DNA of 39,885 bases, taken from NCBI GenBank assembly GCA_018714565.1, contig DVNH01000003.1, forward strand, positions 1 to 39,885, written 5' to 3'. The stretch is from Candidatus Merdicola faecigallinarum (GTDB lineage: Bacteria > Bacillota > Clostridia > TANB77 > CAG-508). Both the position numbers and the translations under genes were made by a program. This document shows, piece after piece, positions 6,264 through 15,017 of the stretch. Each line of letters begins with the position of its first letter. Positions within the stretch are counted from its first letter, which is position 1. Under the pieces are notes generated by a model. It ran no database searches. It was not told the DNA's origin and was given only the letters and a program-made list of their open reading frames with translations.

Positions 6264-9134
6264 TTATTTTTCACATTTTGTTTTTGTAATTTCTTTTTCT
6301 GAATTTTCTTTTATAAGAATTTCTCTTAACTCATTTTCAGCCTTTAACAAAGGCTTTAGATTTTCTGAAAATGGCTCTAAACCAAATTTATCTTGATAGA
6401 TTGCCCATACTGCAACAGTAGCATTAGTAGTTGGTAACTTTCTTTTTACAGTTTTTCTATCATTTTTAGGTGGTATATATAAATATTCTTCATCTGCAAG
6501 CATCTTTTGCAAACTAGCTTTTGAAACTGGAAACTTAACTCCTTGAGTCCTATAAAATCTCACAACTTCAGCATAAGCAATATCAGGTAATATGTAATAT
6601 TGCCCCTCGCTATCATCATAAAATCCTATTAGGTTTGGACATAATTTCGGATCACAAGGTATATTAAAATTCATAACTTGTGTTCTTCCAGTTGCACACA
6701 TTTCCTTAATAGCTTCCGCAAATAACTGAGTAGGTTTATTTACATCAATCTCTTCTTTTTGCATTTCTGCTAAATCTCCTAAAACTGCCATACATTCTTT
6801 TATCTGTTTCTCTTTCTGTTCTAGACTAATTACTCCTTTTTCATATAAGAAATCTAAGAATAGGGTAAAACCAATAGTAATCATATTTACTGCTTCTAAT
6901 GTTCTTCCATGTAATTCTCCTTGTACTTCTTTTTCTCTTAATTCATCTTGAATTTTTATAGCTTTTTGAATTATTGACTTTTCATTTTCAATAATCCAAA
7001 TAATATAGTTTTGCATAGCAAATGATAATTTTTCCGTGTTATCTTGTAGTACTTTTAATTTATGCAGGTCAATACTTGTTGGCTTAACATCTACTATTAT
7101 TGCTCTTGCCAGTCTACTTTCTGCTACATTAGGAAATGATTCTCCTGTCATAATACATAAGCCTCTAGGATAATAAGCTCCATTTAAATTTTTACCATCT
7201 CTACTCATTCTATCACGCCCTTGACGGTCACCATACATTCCTAACAATTTTTCAGCTGTTCCAACTTTTCCTGTTCCAACCGTTTCTGGGTTAAAATCGT
7301 CTATAACATTGCAAACATCTTTTAATATGTATGCTTTTTTCTCTAAACTATTTGCAGTATCACGAAAGCTACAAGGAAAATTATTTCTATTAAAATTACC
7401 ATAATGAGATAATGAAACCGCTACCAGAGAACTTTTTCGACTGCCTGTTTTTCCCTGTATCCATAATACATAATCTGCTAATAAACCATTTTCACTAAAT
7501 AAAGTAGTGAGTGGAGATAAATATATAGTGCCAAGAAGAGGAATAGTAATTTTATAATCTGCTACATCTAAAATTGAATAACTAGTTTTTAAAGCATCCT
7601 TTAAGTCAAATTCTTTTTCTGTAAAACAATACTGTTCTAACCTATCTAATGATAAATCTACATCAAGGTCTTTAATATCTCCTATTACTTTACCATGAGC
7701 TAAATAAACTAATTTGTTATTTATTCTAATGAAACCCGTATGAGCATATACTTTTTTGCATTCAATCTCGTCTTTACTAACTAATTGAACTGCATATCGA
7801 ATATTATCTTCTACTCTTATTATCGGTAATTTTACTGCTTGAATATTCCATTGCGGATTTGTAGAATAACTGACACTTTCTAATTCTTCTTTTGTAACTA
7901 TAATTTCTGGAAGTTCTTTTCTACTATCTAGTAAAATACCTTTCAAGTTATATGCTGTATTTTCATCTCTTCCATTATCATAAGTTATTTGTTTCGTTAT
8001 AACTGGCAAGAAATTTGCAATAGGAGTAGCAGTTTCCTTTACATTTCCCTGTTTATCATACTGGTAATCAATTTTACATAAATACCCCTCTTGAACTCCT
8101 ATTCCTTGATTTTTCATCTTTTCTATATATTTATTATAATCTCCATAGTCATATACAATACTGTATTTTGTTTTTTCAATTTCTATTTCTTTTTTAATAG
8201 CCTTATAGTAAATACCCGAGCATTCGCATAACTCCGTACCACCAAAGAACATAGTTTCTAACTGCGTAGGAGCTTCATCAATATTCAACCCTTGCAACTG
8301 TTCCTTTAAGAAAAAATAAATATTTTCTGCAATAGTTATATCTTTTATAGGTTCTTCCATGACATAAACTAGCCTCAACTTATTACATTCATCTGTATAT
8401 GAAAATGTTTTATATATAAATGTCGGAATTAAACCAATCTGGTTACAATATTCACTAGCTTTTTGTACAGTTACATGTCTAGGATTATTATATAAAATTT
8501 TTACATTCTTATTTTTTATTTTTACAGTATTATCTATATCAACCATAAATACTTGCTGTTGTTTCCAATTTTTTCTTGCCTCTCCAACTATACCTGCTGG
8601 AATACATGTATGACCTGATACAATATTGTCACATAAAGATTTTAACTCATAAGGTTTAACAACAAGTGATGGTATTCTATTTTTAATTTCTCCTATTTCT
8701 TTACCAGTTGGCTTCTTTGTAAAAGCTTTTGTATCTAACATTGTAAAAATACTTTCGGCTTTTTCTCCTTTTTCTAAAGCAATAATTTCTCTCTTTTTCT
8801 TTTCTAAATTTACTCTTAATTCTTTCTCTCCAACACTATCCTCTAATCCTTGAACATTGAAATCTTTTGCGATAATATTTATTGCTTCATAAATTTTTAC
8901 ATCTTTTAATTTTGCAACAAAAGTAATAATATCCCCTTTAAAATCTCCGCCCATATCAATAATAAAATCTTTATTTACTTTCAATGTAGCTCCTGAAATA
9001 GCTCCCTCTCTAAAAGGAGTCTCCCAATAAAATACTTTTCCTATTATGTTTTTTGGAACTCCCAAATAATGTTTTACAACTTCTGTTGCAGGTAATGATT
9101 TTTTTAATTTATCTGCATCAAAAAATATTTTCAT
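6264..9134 (-). CDS. Large replication-type protein: CHC2-like N-terminus without Cys ligands plus DUF927-like ATPase
   Basis: 956 aa; N-terminal FYWETPFREGAI...FIIDMGGDFKGDIITFVAKLKDVKIYEAINIIAKDF resembles a DnaG zinc domain; WIQGKTGSRKSSLVAVSLSHYG resembles a Walker A motif. Confidence 0.7.
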   Translation of the reverse strand: MKIFFDADKLKKSLPATEVVKHYLGVPKNIIGKVFYWETPFREGAISGATLKVNKDFIIDMGGDFKGDIITFVAKLKDVKIYEAINIIAKDFNVQGLEDSVGEKELRVNLEKKKREIIALEKGEKAESIFTMLDTKAFTKKPTGKEIGEIKNRIPSLVVKPYELKSLCDNIVSGHTCIPAGIVGEARKNWKQQQVFMVDIDNTVKIKNKNVKILYNNPRHVTVQKASEYCNQIGLIPTFIYKTFSYTDECNKLRLVYVMEEPIKDITIAENIYFFLKEQLQGLNIDEAPTQLETMFFGGTELCECSGIYYKAIKKEIEIEKTKYSIVYDYGDYNKYIEKMKNQGIGVQEGYLCKIDYQYDKQGNVKETATPIANFLPVITKQITYDNGRDENTAYNLKGILLDSRKELPEIIVTKEELESVSYSTNPQWNIQAVKLPIIRVEDNIRYAVQLVSKDEIECKKVYAHTGFIRINNKLVYLAHGKVIGDIKDLDVDLSLDRLEQYCFTEKEFDLKDALKTSYSILDVADYKITIPLLGTIYLSPLTTLFSENGLLADYVLWIQGKTGSRKSSLVAVSLSHYGNFNRNNFPCSFRDTANSLEKKAYILKDVCNVIDDFNPETVGTGKVGTAEKLLGMYGDRQGRDRMSRDGKNLNGAYYPRGLCIMTGESFPNVAESRLARAIIVDVKPTSIDLHKLKVLQDNTEKLSFAMQNYIIWIIENEKSIIQKAIKIQDELREKEVQGELHGRTLEAVNMITIGFTLFLDFLYEKGVISLEQKEKQIKECMAVLGDLAEMQKEEIDVNKPTQLFAEAIKEMCATGRTQVMNFNIPCDPKLCPNLIGFYDDSEGQYYILPDIAYAEVVRFYRTQGVKFPVSKASLQKMLADEEYLYIPPKNDRKTVKRKLPTTNATVAVWAIYQDKFGLEPFSENLKPLLKAENELREILIKENSEKEITKTKCEK

Positions 9135-9288
9135 CTTTTTTCCTCCTATTTATCATCCACTGTACACTGTATGACTTATATTCATCTAAGCTTAAGATAG
9201 CTTAATTATAAAACGCAACAACTAAAAGAAAAATAGTTGCACTTATTTTATATTTATGGTATGCTACATTGTATATAGGGGGAAAGAT

Positions 9289-10380
9289 ATGAAACCAAAT
9301 AAAAGTAATTTTCTTATGACATTCGATAGCTACAATGGTGGATTTGACAAAGAACAAACTACATATTTACCTGTTCTTATTGGGGATAAAGTAGTAAAAT
9401 ATGAAAATGAACTTGCTACATCGCTTTTGGATTTATTAAATAATTATGATAAGATACTAAAAACTTTAGACAAATATCTGAAAAAATGTATAGAACAAAA
9501 AACTAATGAATATTCTGAACTTATAAAAACATTTGGTAATTTAAAGAAAGAAATACTGAAACAAAGTAATAATTTATATATACTTATTTATTTTATTGAC
9601 ATACTTATTTTTGATATATTAGAAATACAAAATGGAAATCTTTATATAGAAGATGAAATATACTTATATTGTGCCAATTATATTTTTAGCTTGAAAGAAG
9701 AACTAGCCAACTCAAGAGACTTTGCACTTTCCACTTTTTTTAGAACATATAATATCACAGGTGAGCAGCTGCAATATACAGGAGATATGGAGAAAGATTT
9801 TTATGCTAGTGCTTATGAAACATTTACAGCAACCCAATTATCTTTACCTAGTGTTGATATAAAATTTGATAATGTAGAATATAATAGCAATTCAAAAGAA
9901 AAAATGGAGCCATATTCTTTTACTTATTCAATTTTTTCTATTGCTGATTTGGTAAATGTTACACTATATCATTTGAAAAAGAATGAAAGAGCAATCCTTT
10001 GTTGTGCTAATTGCAAAAAATATTTTGTTCCAACTGCTCATATCAATATTGTAGAAAAAGAAGATAGTGATAAGTTAGAAAAAAAGTTAATTAAAGAGAG
10101 AAACACTCGAGTGACTTGTAGTAATGATTGCTTAAATGCAAGGAGAAAAGAAAAAACTAAACAAAATTTATATGGTTATAAGAAAGAGAAGAAAAATTTA
10201 CGAGATAGTTTGCGAAATATGGATAAAAGACATAATACTCATTTATTAGAAGAATTTGATTTGAAATTCAATAAAAAAGAAACTGAATTATTAAATAAAT
10301 ATGGCAGCGATAACTTCGAAATAATAGAGGAAAAATTATTGCAATACATTTTAAGTATCAAAGATGATAGGAAAAAATAA
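9289..10380 (+). CDS. DUF6076-like protein with C-terminal Cys-pair zinc-ribbon-like motif
   Basis: Start chosen at MKPNKSNF preceded by GGGGGAAAG; CCANCKKYFVP...VTCSNDCLNARRKEK. Confidence 0.6.
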   Translation: MKPNKSNFLMTFDSYNGGFDKEQTTYLPVLIGDKVVKYENELATSLLDLLNNYDKILKTLDKYLKKCIEQKTNEYSELIKTFGNLKKEILKQSNNLYILIYFIDILIFDILEIQNGNLYIEDEIYLYCANYIFSLKEELANSRDFALSTFFRTYNITGEQLQYTGDMEKDFYASAYETFTATQLSLPSVDIKFDNVEYNSNSKEKMEPYSFTYSIFSIADLVNVTLYHLKKNERAILCCANCKKYFVPTAHINIVEKEDSDKLEKKLIKERNTRVTCSNDCLNARRKEKTKQNLYGYKKEKKNLRDSLRNMDKRHNTHLLEEFDLKFNKKETELLNKYGSDNFEIIEEKLLQYILSIKDDRKK

Positions 10381-10474
10381 TGTATTTCCATATTTATTAA
10401 CGTCAAAATAGTTTATAAACTCTTTTTATAAGACTAAGCTATACCGTATATACTTAAATCTTAAAAAACAATCG

Positions 10475-10835
10475 AGTAGGAAAATTTAAATTTTCCTACT
10501 CACACCACCAGTACGTGCCGTTCGGGCATACGGCGGTTCAATTATTCAAAATTAAATATGTGCTACCTTTTGATAGTAATCTGAAATACTTAAGCCTCGT
10601 TTAGTTAGTATTTCTTTTGATATTGCTCTCGTTACAATAGATTTGGTTACTACTTTTTGATAGCAATCTCTCCCAATATGCAACTTTTATGTGCAATCCA
10701 ATTTTCAACTCCAAGTTTCTTTAGTCCTCACAATCTTTTCTTAGCTACTTTCCACTGTTTCCATATTACTACTCTTATCCCACATAGCTCATTAGTTTGT
10801 CTTGTGATACATTCATACAAAAATAGGCAAGCCTT
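10475..10835 (-). pseudogene. Group II intron 3' remnant: decayed maturase C-terminus plus domain V/VI-like hairpins
   Basis: Minus strand RIRVVIWKQWKVAKKRL...GLKKLGVENW and LSISDYYQKVAHI (frame-broken), then GAACCGCCGTATGCCCGAACGGCACGTACTGGTGGTGTG, then the 26-bp palindrome AGTAGGAAAATTTAAATTTTCCTACT. Confidence 0.75.
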
Positions 10836-10876
10836 TGGTTTATGACTTGCCTTTGTATCTGAAACAATTATACATC

Positions 10877-11281
10877 TTATTTTTTGAATGCTTTTCTTAT
10901 TAGTTTCTTATATTCTATCTCATTTTGTATTTCTCTTTTTCTTTCTTCTGGCGAAAGTTCTTTTAATCTTTTCTTTTCCTTATAATCGTATTTGTTAAAA
11001 ACGTTTGTTATTTCTCCAGTCTGCCAAAATGGTTTTGCTTTTTCTGCCATTACTTTTGCATATTCTAATTCTTCGTCTATATAGTCCAGTATTTTATTTA
11101 TTTCTTTTACTGCTGTTTTTCTTACATACTGCTTATCACTGTATGCAACATATTTATCTATTTCTTCCATTGTTTCTATTAGTTTACTGACTCTGTTTAT
11201 TATCTTAAAAAGTCCTGAGTATTCGTAGCAACTTTGTTTTTTATCTTCTGTTAGTTCTCCTTCTCTTACTATCACTATCAT
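10877..11281 (-). CDS. Hypothetical protein, charged/coiled-coil
   Basis: 134-aa ORF with AAAGGAGAGAATAAAAATG start context. Confidence 0.6.
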   Translation of the reverse strand: MIVIVREGELTEDKKQSCYEYSGLFKIINRVSKLIETMEEIDKYVAYSDKQYVRKTAVKEINKILDYIDEELEYAKVMAEKAKPFWQTGEITNVFNKYDYKEKKRLKELSPEERKREIQNEIEYKKLIRKAFKK

Positions 11282-11598
11282 TTTTATTCTCTCCTTTGAA
11301 AATGGGTGTTATTCACGACTGGTTGTATCTGCTCGAAAAATCTTCATTTCTTTTTTATCCGTATCCAGTCATATTTAACAACTCCTTTTTTGTTTTCTCC
11401 TATAATATTAGTTTATCAATTAAGATTATTTATGTATTGAGAAGTGGGGAGAGGTGTTTTATTGCAGAAACTCTACATTTTGTTTTTGAGGTTTTTTCTT
11501 CCTTTAGGTATAGTAGTATTCGCTTTTTAATTATTAAACTATTCTGAACTATTCTGATACTCTTGACATTATCTCATGCTTGTATTTAGGCAAAGAAA

Positions 11599-11629
11599 AA
11601 GTCCAGCACTTGTTTTTTATGCTGAACTT
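11599..11629 (-). terminator. Terminator of the sortase gene
   Basis: AAGTTCAGCA/TGCTGGACTT stem followed by TTTTTC on minus strand. Confidence 0.65.
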
Positions 11630-11640
11630 CTTTATATTTT

Positions 11641-12414
11641 TTATTTCTTTTTTGCAACTACTGCAAATCTTCCATTCTCCCTTGAATATTCACAAGTAGA
11701 AAGAGTAAGCAACTGGTCGCCATAAGTTGCTGTTGTTTCAATATCATAAATACTTGCCTTTTTGCAATTTTCTATATATTCATTGTATTCTTCTTCCGTT
11801 TCTGCATTTACAAAATAATAATATCTAAATACATCTTTTTCATCTTTATAGTAAACCCTTGAATAAAAAACTGATATTATTTCATAAGTTGCATCTTCTA
11901 TTGTAGTTGTAAATCTAATAGTTTGGTGTTCTTTATAAAAACTTTCTTCACTATATTTGATTAAATCTTCAAACATAGTTCCCGAATTACTTCTATGCCC
12001 ATATATTAAATAATTTGTGCTAGGTTTGTTCAAGTCGAAGTCCTTATCAAGAAATAAACTACCTAAACTTGCTTTTTCTTTTTTATAATTATGAGTTAAA
12101 TAATAATCATTATTAGTAGTTTGACATACTGGATAAGATATATTTGTTCCCTCAATTTCTAAATAACCAATTATTTCCGAATTTTGCTTTTGCAATTCTT
12201 CTAGTTGTAGCATTCTTTCGCTTTTATTTTCAGTTGGTATAATCTCTTGTTCTATTTCTATATTTTCTAACACATTTTCATTTTCTTGTTTTTCTTTATT
12301 CAAATTATAAAAATACAATATTAAAGCAGTTATGCTAATTAAGAAAATGATAATAAATATATTTCTTACTATTTTTCTTTTACTCTGAGGCTTTGCATGT
12401 TTTGACCTTTTCAT
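11641..12414 (-). CDS. srtB: Class B sortase
   Basis: N-terminal TM; LEIEGTNISYPVCQTTNNDYYLTHNY, NYLIYGHR and LLTLSTCEY (catalytic Cys) motifs. Confidence 0.88.
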   Translation of the reverse strand: MKRSKHAKPQSKRKIVRNIFIIIFLISITALILYFYNLNKEKQENENVLENIEIEQEIIPTENKSERMLQLEELQKQNSEIIGYLEIEGTNISYPVCQTTNNDYYLTHNYKKEKASLGSLFLDKDFDLNKPSTNYLIYGHRSNSGTMFEDLIKYSEESFYKEHQTIRFTTTIEDATYEIISVFYSRVYYKDEKDVFRYYYFVNAETEEEYNEYIENCKKASIYDIETTATYGDQLLTLSTCEYSRENGRFAVVAKKK

Positions 12415-12435
12415 TGATGTCGCTCCTTTAAAATA

Positions 12436-12461
12436 GGACTGGCTTTATATTTTACCAGTCC
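12436..12461. terminator. Intercistronic hairpin between the surface protein and sortase genes
   Basis: GGACTGG/CCAGTCC stem; T-run on + side only (CCTTTTG). Confidence 0.5.
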
Positions 12462-12469
12462 TTTTGATT

Positions 12470-13513
12470 TTAATGTTTTGCTTGTTTTCTTTTAATTGTT
12501 AATATTATTCCAGCAGCTGATATTATTACAACTGGTATTATGTAGTAAGTTAAATCTATTGTACCAGTTTTTGGTGTTTCGTCAAGTTCCTTTTCATCGT
12601 TGGTTGTTGTGCTAGAATTATTATCTTCAACAGTAGTATTATTATCAGTTGGAGTTGTTTGTTCATTGATTAAAGAAATCATAAATGGAGATAATTCGCT
12701 AACTGTAACAGTAACCGTTCCATTTGTTACAACTTCTCTAAAGTCCTCATAAGTTCCATCACTTTTTTTATGGCATACAAAGACATCTTTACCGTTATAT
12801 TTTTCTCCTACTGTAAAAGTAATTGTTAAGTTTCCTTTATATTCTCCACCTACCAAAGATATATCAAAAGAACCTAAACACTCATTATCACATTTAGTAT
12901 TGATGTATTGGATCATTTCTAAATATGTATCGTTTGTACTTTCTATTACATCTGCTTTTAAAGATAATTCTGTTTCAGCACCTGCCTCAACTGCTATTGA
13001 CATATTATCGCTTTCAACTTTATATGTTTTTCTTTCTCCAACAACTTTATATCCTAACCATTTTTCATAACTTTTCCCAGTTTCTTCAACATTAATTGTA
13101 AAATTGTAACTATTATTTTCTTCCGAAGGTTTGTTATAGTTTTCTGGTTCTGTAATAGCATATTCATAAATATACCATTCCATATCATATTGATTTCTAG
13201 TTTCTCCAGAATATGTAAAAGTTCCAAAATTATCAATATTAATTTCTTCTCCTACATAAGCATTAACAACTAATTCAAAATAACAATTAGTATAGTCATT
13301 GTATCCTGGAATAACAAGGTCTTGAAGACCATAATCTCCACCACCTCTAATACCTTCAACTTCCTCTCCAGCATTATTTTTTACTGTCCAAGCGACATAT
13401 ACTTCATCAGTTTCTGTAAGCGATTCGTCAGTTGCATTAACAATATTAGGCATAATTCCAATAACAACTGCAACTATAAGTAATAAAATACTTATTTTTA
13501 CACATTTTTTCAT
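12470..13513 (-). CDS. Secreted, sortase-anchored surface protein (TPKTG sorting signal)
   Basis: Signal peptide MKKCVKISILLLIVAVVIGIMPNIVNA; C-terminus DETPKTG-TM-KRKQAKH. Confidence 0.85.
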   Translation of the reverse strand: MKKCVKISILLLIVAVVIGIMPNIVNATDESLTETDEVYVAWTVKNNAGEEVEGIRGGGDYGLQDLVIPGYNDYTNCYFELVVNAYVGEEINIDNFGTFTYSGETRNQYDMEWYIYEYAITEPENYNKPSEENNSYNFTINVEETGKSYEKWLGYKVVGERKTYKVESDNMSIAVEAGAETELSLKADVIESTNDTYLEMIQYINTKCDNECLGSFDISLVGGEYKGNLTITFTVGEKYNGKDVFVCHKKSDGTYEDFREVVTNGTVTVTVSELSPFMISLINEQTTPTDNNTTVEDNNSSTTTNDEKELDETPKTGTIDLTYYIIPVVIISAAGIILTIKRKQAKH

Positions 13514-13608
13514 TTTAAAACTACCTTTCCTTTCTACATTTTAATAAATCTATAATACAATAATCCTTTTATCTTTTGTTTTCCACCCCCTCTTGTTTTT
13601 AGAAAGTG

Positions 13609-13806
13609 TTACTGTTGTTTTATCTTCTGACTTGTTTTAATTGTTCTTTGCTGTATCTTTTTGCACCCCATAGGTAACCATGACATTTGGTGTTCAAACA
13701 GCCTATGTGTCCTCTTGGATCCTCGTATAATGCTCTGCCGACATCTCCAACAGAAAACTGGTTTTGTTTTTGCACTTTCTTCCACATTATTTGACATTTT
13801 ATTCAC
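13609..13806 (-). CDS. Small Cys-containing hypothetical protein
   Basis: 65 aa (GTG or internal ATG start), GGAG upstream; contains CWRC...H...H...C. Confidence 0.4.
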   Translation of the reverse strand: MNKMSNNVEESAKTKPVFCWRCRQSIIRGSKRTHRLFEHQMSWLPMGCKKIQQRTIKTSQKIKQQ

Positions 13807-13855
13807 GCTCCTATCATATCATATTCACTTTATTTTTTCAAGTGCCACTTACATA

Positions 13856-13887
13856 TTTTAAAGTGTGATTTTATTCTTTTAAAGTGT
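13856..13887. promoter_or_regulatory. Direct repeats TTTTAAAGTGT, candidate operator
   Basis: Identical 11-mers at 13856-13866 and 13877-13887 (21-bp period), with AAGTGcCACTT dyad just upstream, before the XRE gene. Confidence 0.5.
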
Positions 13888-13926
13888 CTTTGTTGGTACA
13901 ATTCTAGGGAAAGAGGTGCTTTTATT

Positions 13927-14274
13927 ATGGACGAAAAATTTTTAGAGTCTAATGTTCCTTATGCAGTTGGACAAAATATTAAACGTATTAGATTACTTAA
14001 AGGGCTTAGTCAAGAAAACCTTGCTAATGCTTTAGATAAATCTACAAACTTTATTTCCCTAGTGGAAAATGGGAAAACTGGTATCAGTATTCCAACTTTA
14101 ATTGGTTTCTGCAAAGAGTTGGGGGTAGATGCCAATACTATTTTATCTGGTATTGTTCCTGTACCAGAAACTAATGTAGATGCTTTTATTACTCAGTCAC
14201 TTAATCTGTTTGACGAGAAGGACAAGGCTATGGTTACTGACCTTATTACTTATATTGTTAATTCTAAAAATTAA
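13927..14274 (+). CDS. XRE-family HTH transcriptional regulator
   Basis: VGQNIKRIRLLKGLSQENLANALDKSTNFISLVENGKTGISIPTLIGFCKELGV; AAAGAGGTG RBS. Confidence 0.9.
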   Translation: MDEKFLESNVPYAVGQNIKRIRLLKGLSQENLANALDKSTNFISLVENGKTGISIPTLIGFCKELGVDANTILSGIVPVPETNVDAFITQSLNLFDEKDKAMVTDLITYIVNSKN

Positions 14275-14296
14275 ATGAAAGAGGAGATGTCCCAAC

Positions 14297-14584
14297 TTAT
14301 TCTTGGTCATCTCCTTTATCATTATTATATGTACTTTCTATGTATAATCTTACAGCAGTTGAAAAACCGTTGCAAAAATCTTCTTTACCTAAAATGCTAT
14401 TCATTTCATAGATTATATCTGTTAGGTGTTCTAATTCTGCTCGTTTATCTTCGCCAACTTCCTTTAAAAATTCTTCTTTTACCTTTTGTAACTCTTTATT
14501 TAGATTATTGTATTCTTTTGTTGGTTTACGCCCATTAGTTGTTTCATATAGTCTGCTCAAAATTTCTTTTTCCATTTGTAACAC
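14297..14584 (-). CDS. Small hypothetical protein, DUF6809-like
   Basis: 95 aa; EILSRLYE...GFSTAVRLYIES. Confidence 0.5.
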   Translation of the reverse strand: MLQMEKEILSRLYETTNGRKPTKEYNNLNKELQKVKEEFLKEVGEDKRAELEHLTDIIYEMNSILGKEDFCNGFSTAVRLYIESTYNNDKGDDQE

Positions 14585-14718
14585 TCTCCTAGTAAAATAT
14601 ACCTATAATTATTATACTACAAGAACGCTTGTTTGTATATGCTTTTAAGTAAAAAATATAAAATTTTTATTGAATTTTCAATACTTTCCAGAATTTTTGA
14701 ATTTTTTCCAAAAATATA

Positions 14719-14747
14719 TTGCAAATTTTCAATAACAATTGTATAAT
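14719..14747 (+). promoter_or_regulatory. Promoter for tRNA-Trp
   Basis: TTGCAA-17 bp-TATAAT, about 27 bp upstream of the tRNA start. Confidence 0.75.
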
Positions 14748-14773
14748 AGATAAGAATTGTTATTTTTAGATAT

Positions 14774-14848
14774 AGGGGTATGATGTTAATGGTAGCATAC
14801 TGGTCTCCAAAACCAAGTGTGAGGGTTCGAATCCTTCTACCCCTGCCA
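14774..14848 (+). tRNA. tRNA-Trp (CCA anticodon at 14807-14809)
   Basis: AGGGGTA/TACCCCT acceptor, AUGU/GCAU D-stem, CTCCAAA loop, GAGGG/CCTTC T-stem, encoded GCCA end. The 27-43 pair is mismatched (C-A). Confidence 0.9.
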
Positions 14849-15017
14849 ATTATTTAGGGGATAGTTTTCGTACCGACCATTTTCCGACCAACTTTATAAA
14901 CAATTATAATCAGTTATGAAAATTATAAACAAATATATACAGATAAATGTTGCTAGTTAGACAGATATAAATAATTGTGAAATGATATAAAATGGAATGA
15001 AATGGAGCTAAACAGAA

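Larger units (their letters stand above)
4107..14816. mobile_element. Decayed integrated element (IME/satellite/ICE remnant) targeted to tRNA-Trp
   Basis: Bounded by identical 16-bp cores TGGTCTCCAAAACCAA (4091-4106, 14801-14816); contains integrase remnant at the left end, xis-like gene and primase-like gene. Confidence 0.75.

Noticed and set aside
10657-10845. ORF of 62 aa on plus strand
   Set aside because: Antisense to the decayed group II intron maturase C-terminus; no RBS and no independent support.
11005-11547. Plus ORFs of 61 and 83 aa
   Set aside because: The first is antisense to 10877-11281; the second lies in a gap without convincing RBS or domain.
13054-13236. 60-aa minus ORF nested in the surface protein gene
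   Set aside because: Alternative frame of 12470-13513, no RBS.
14275-14538. 87-aa plus ORF directly after the XRE gene
   Set aside because: Antisense to 14297-14584; Leu/Tyr/His-rich composition typical of antisense reading of AT-rich genes.
4107-14816. Complete prophage or conjugative element
   Set aside because: No capsid, terminase, tail, lysis, relaxase, or type IV secretion genes are visible, and the integrase is a pseudogene.
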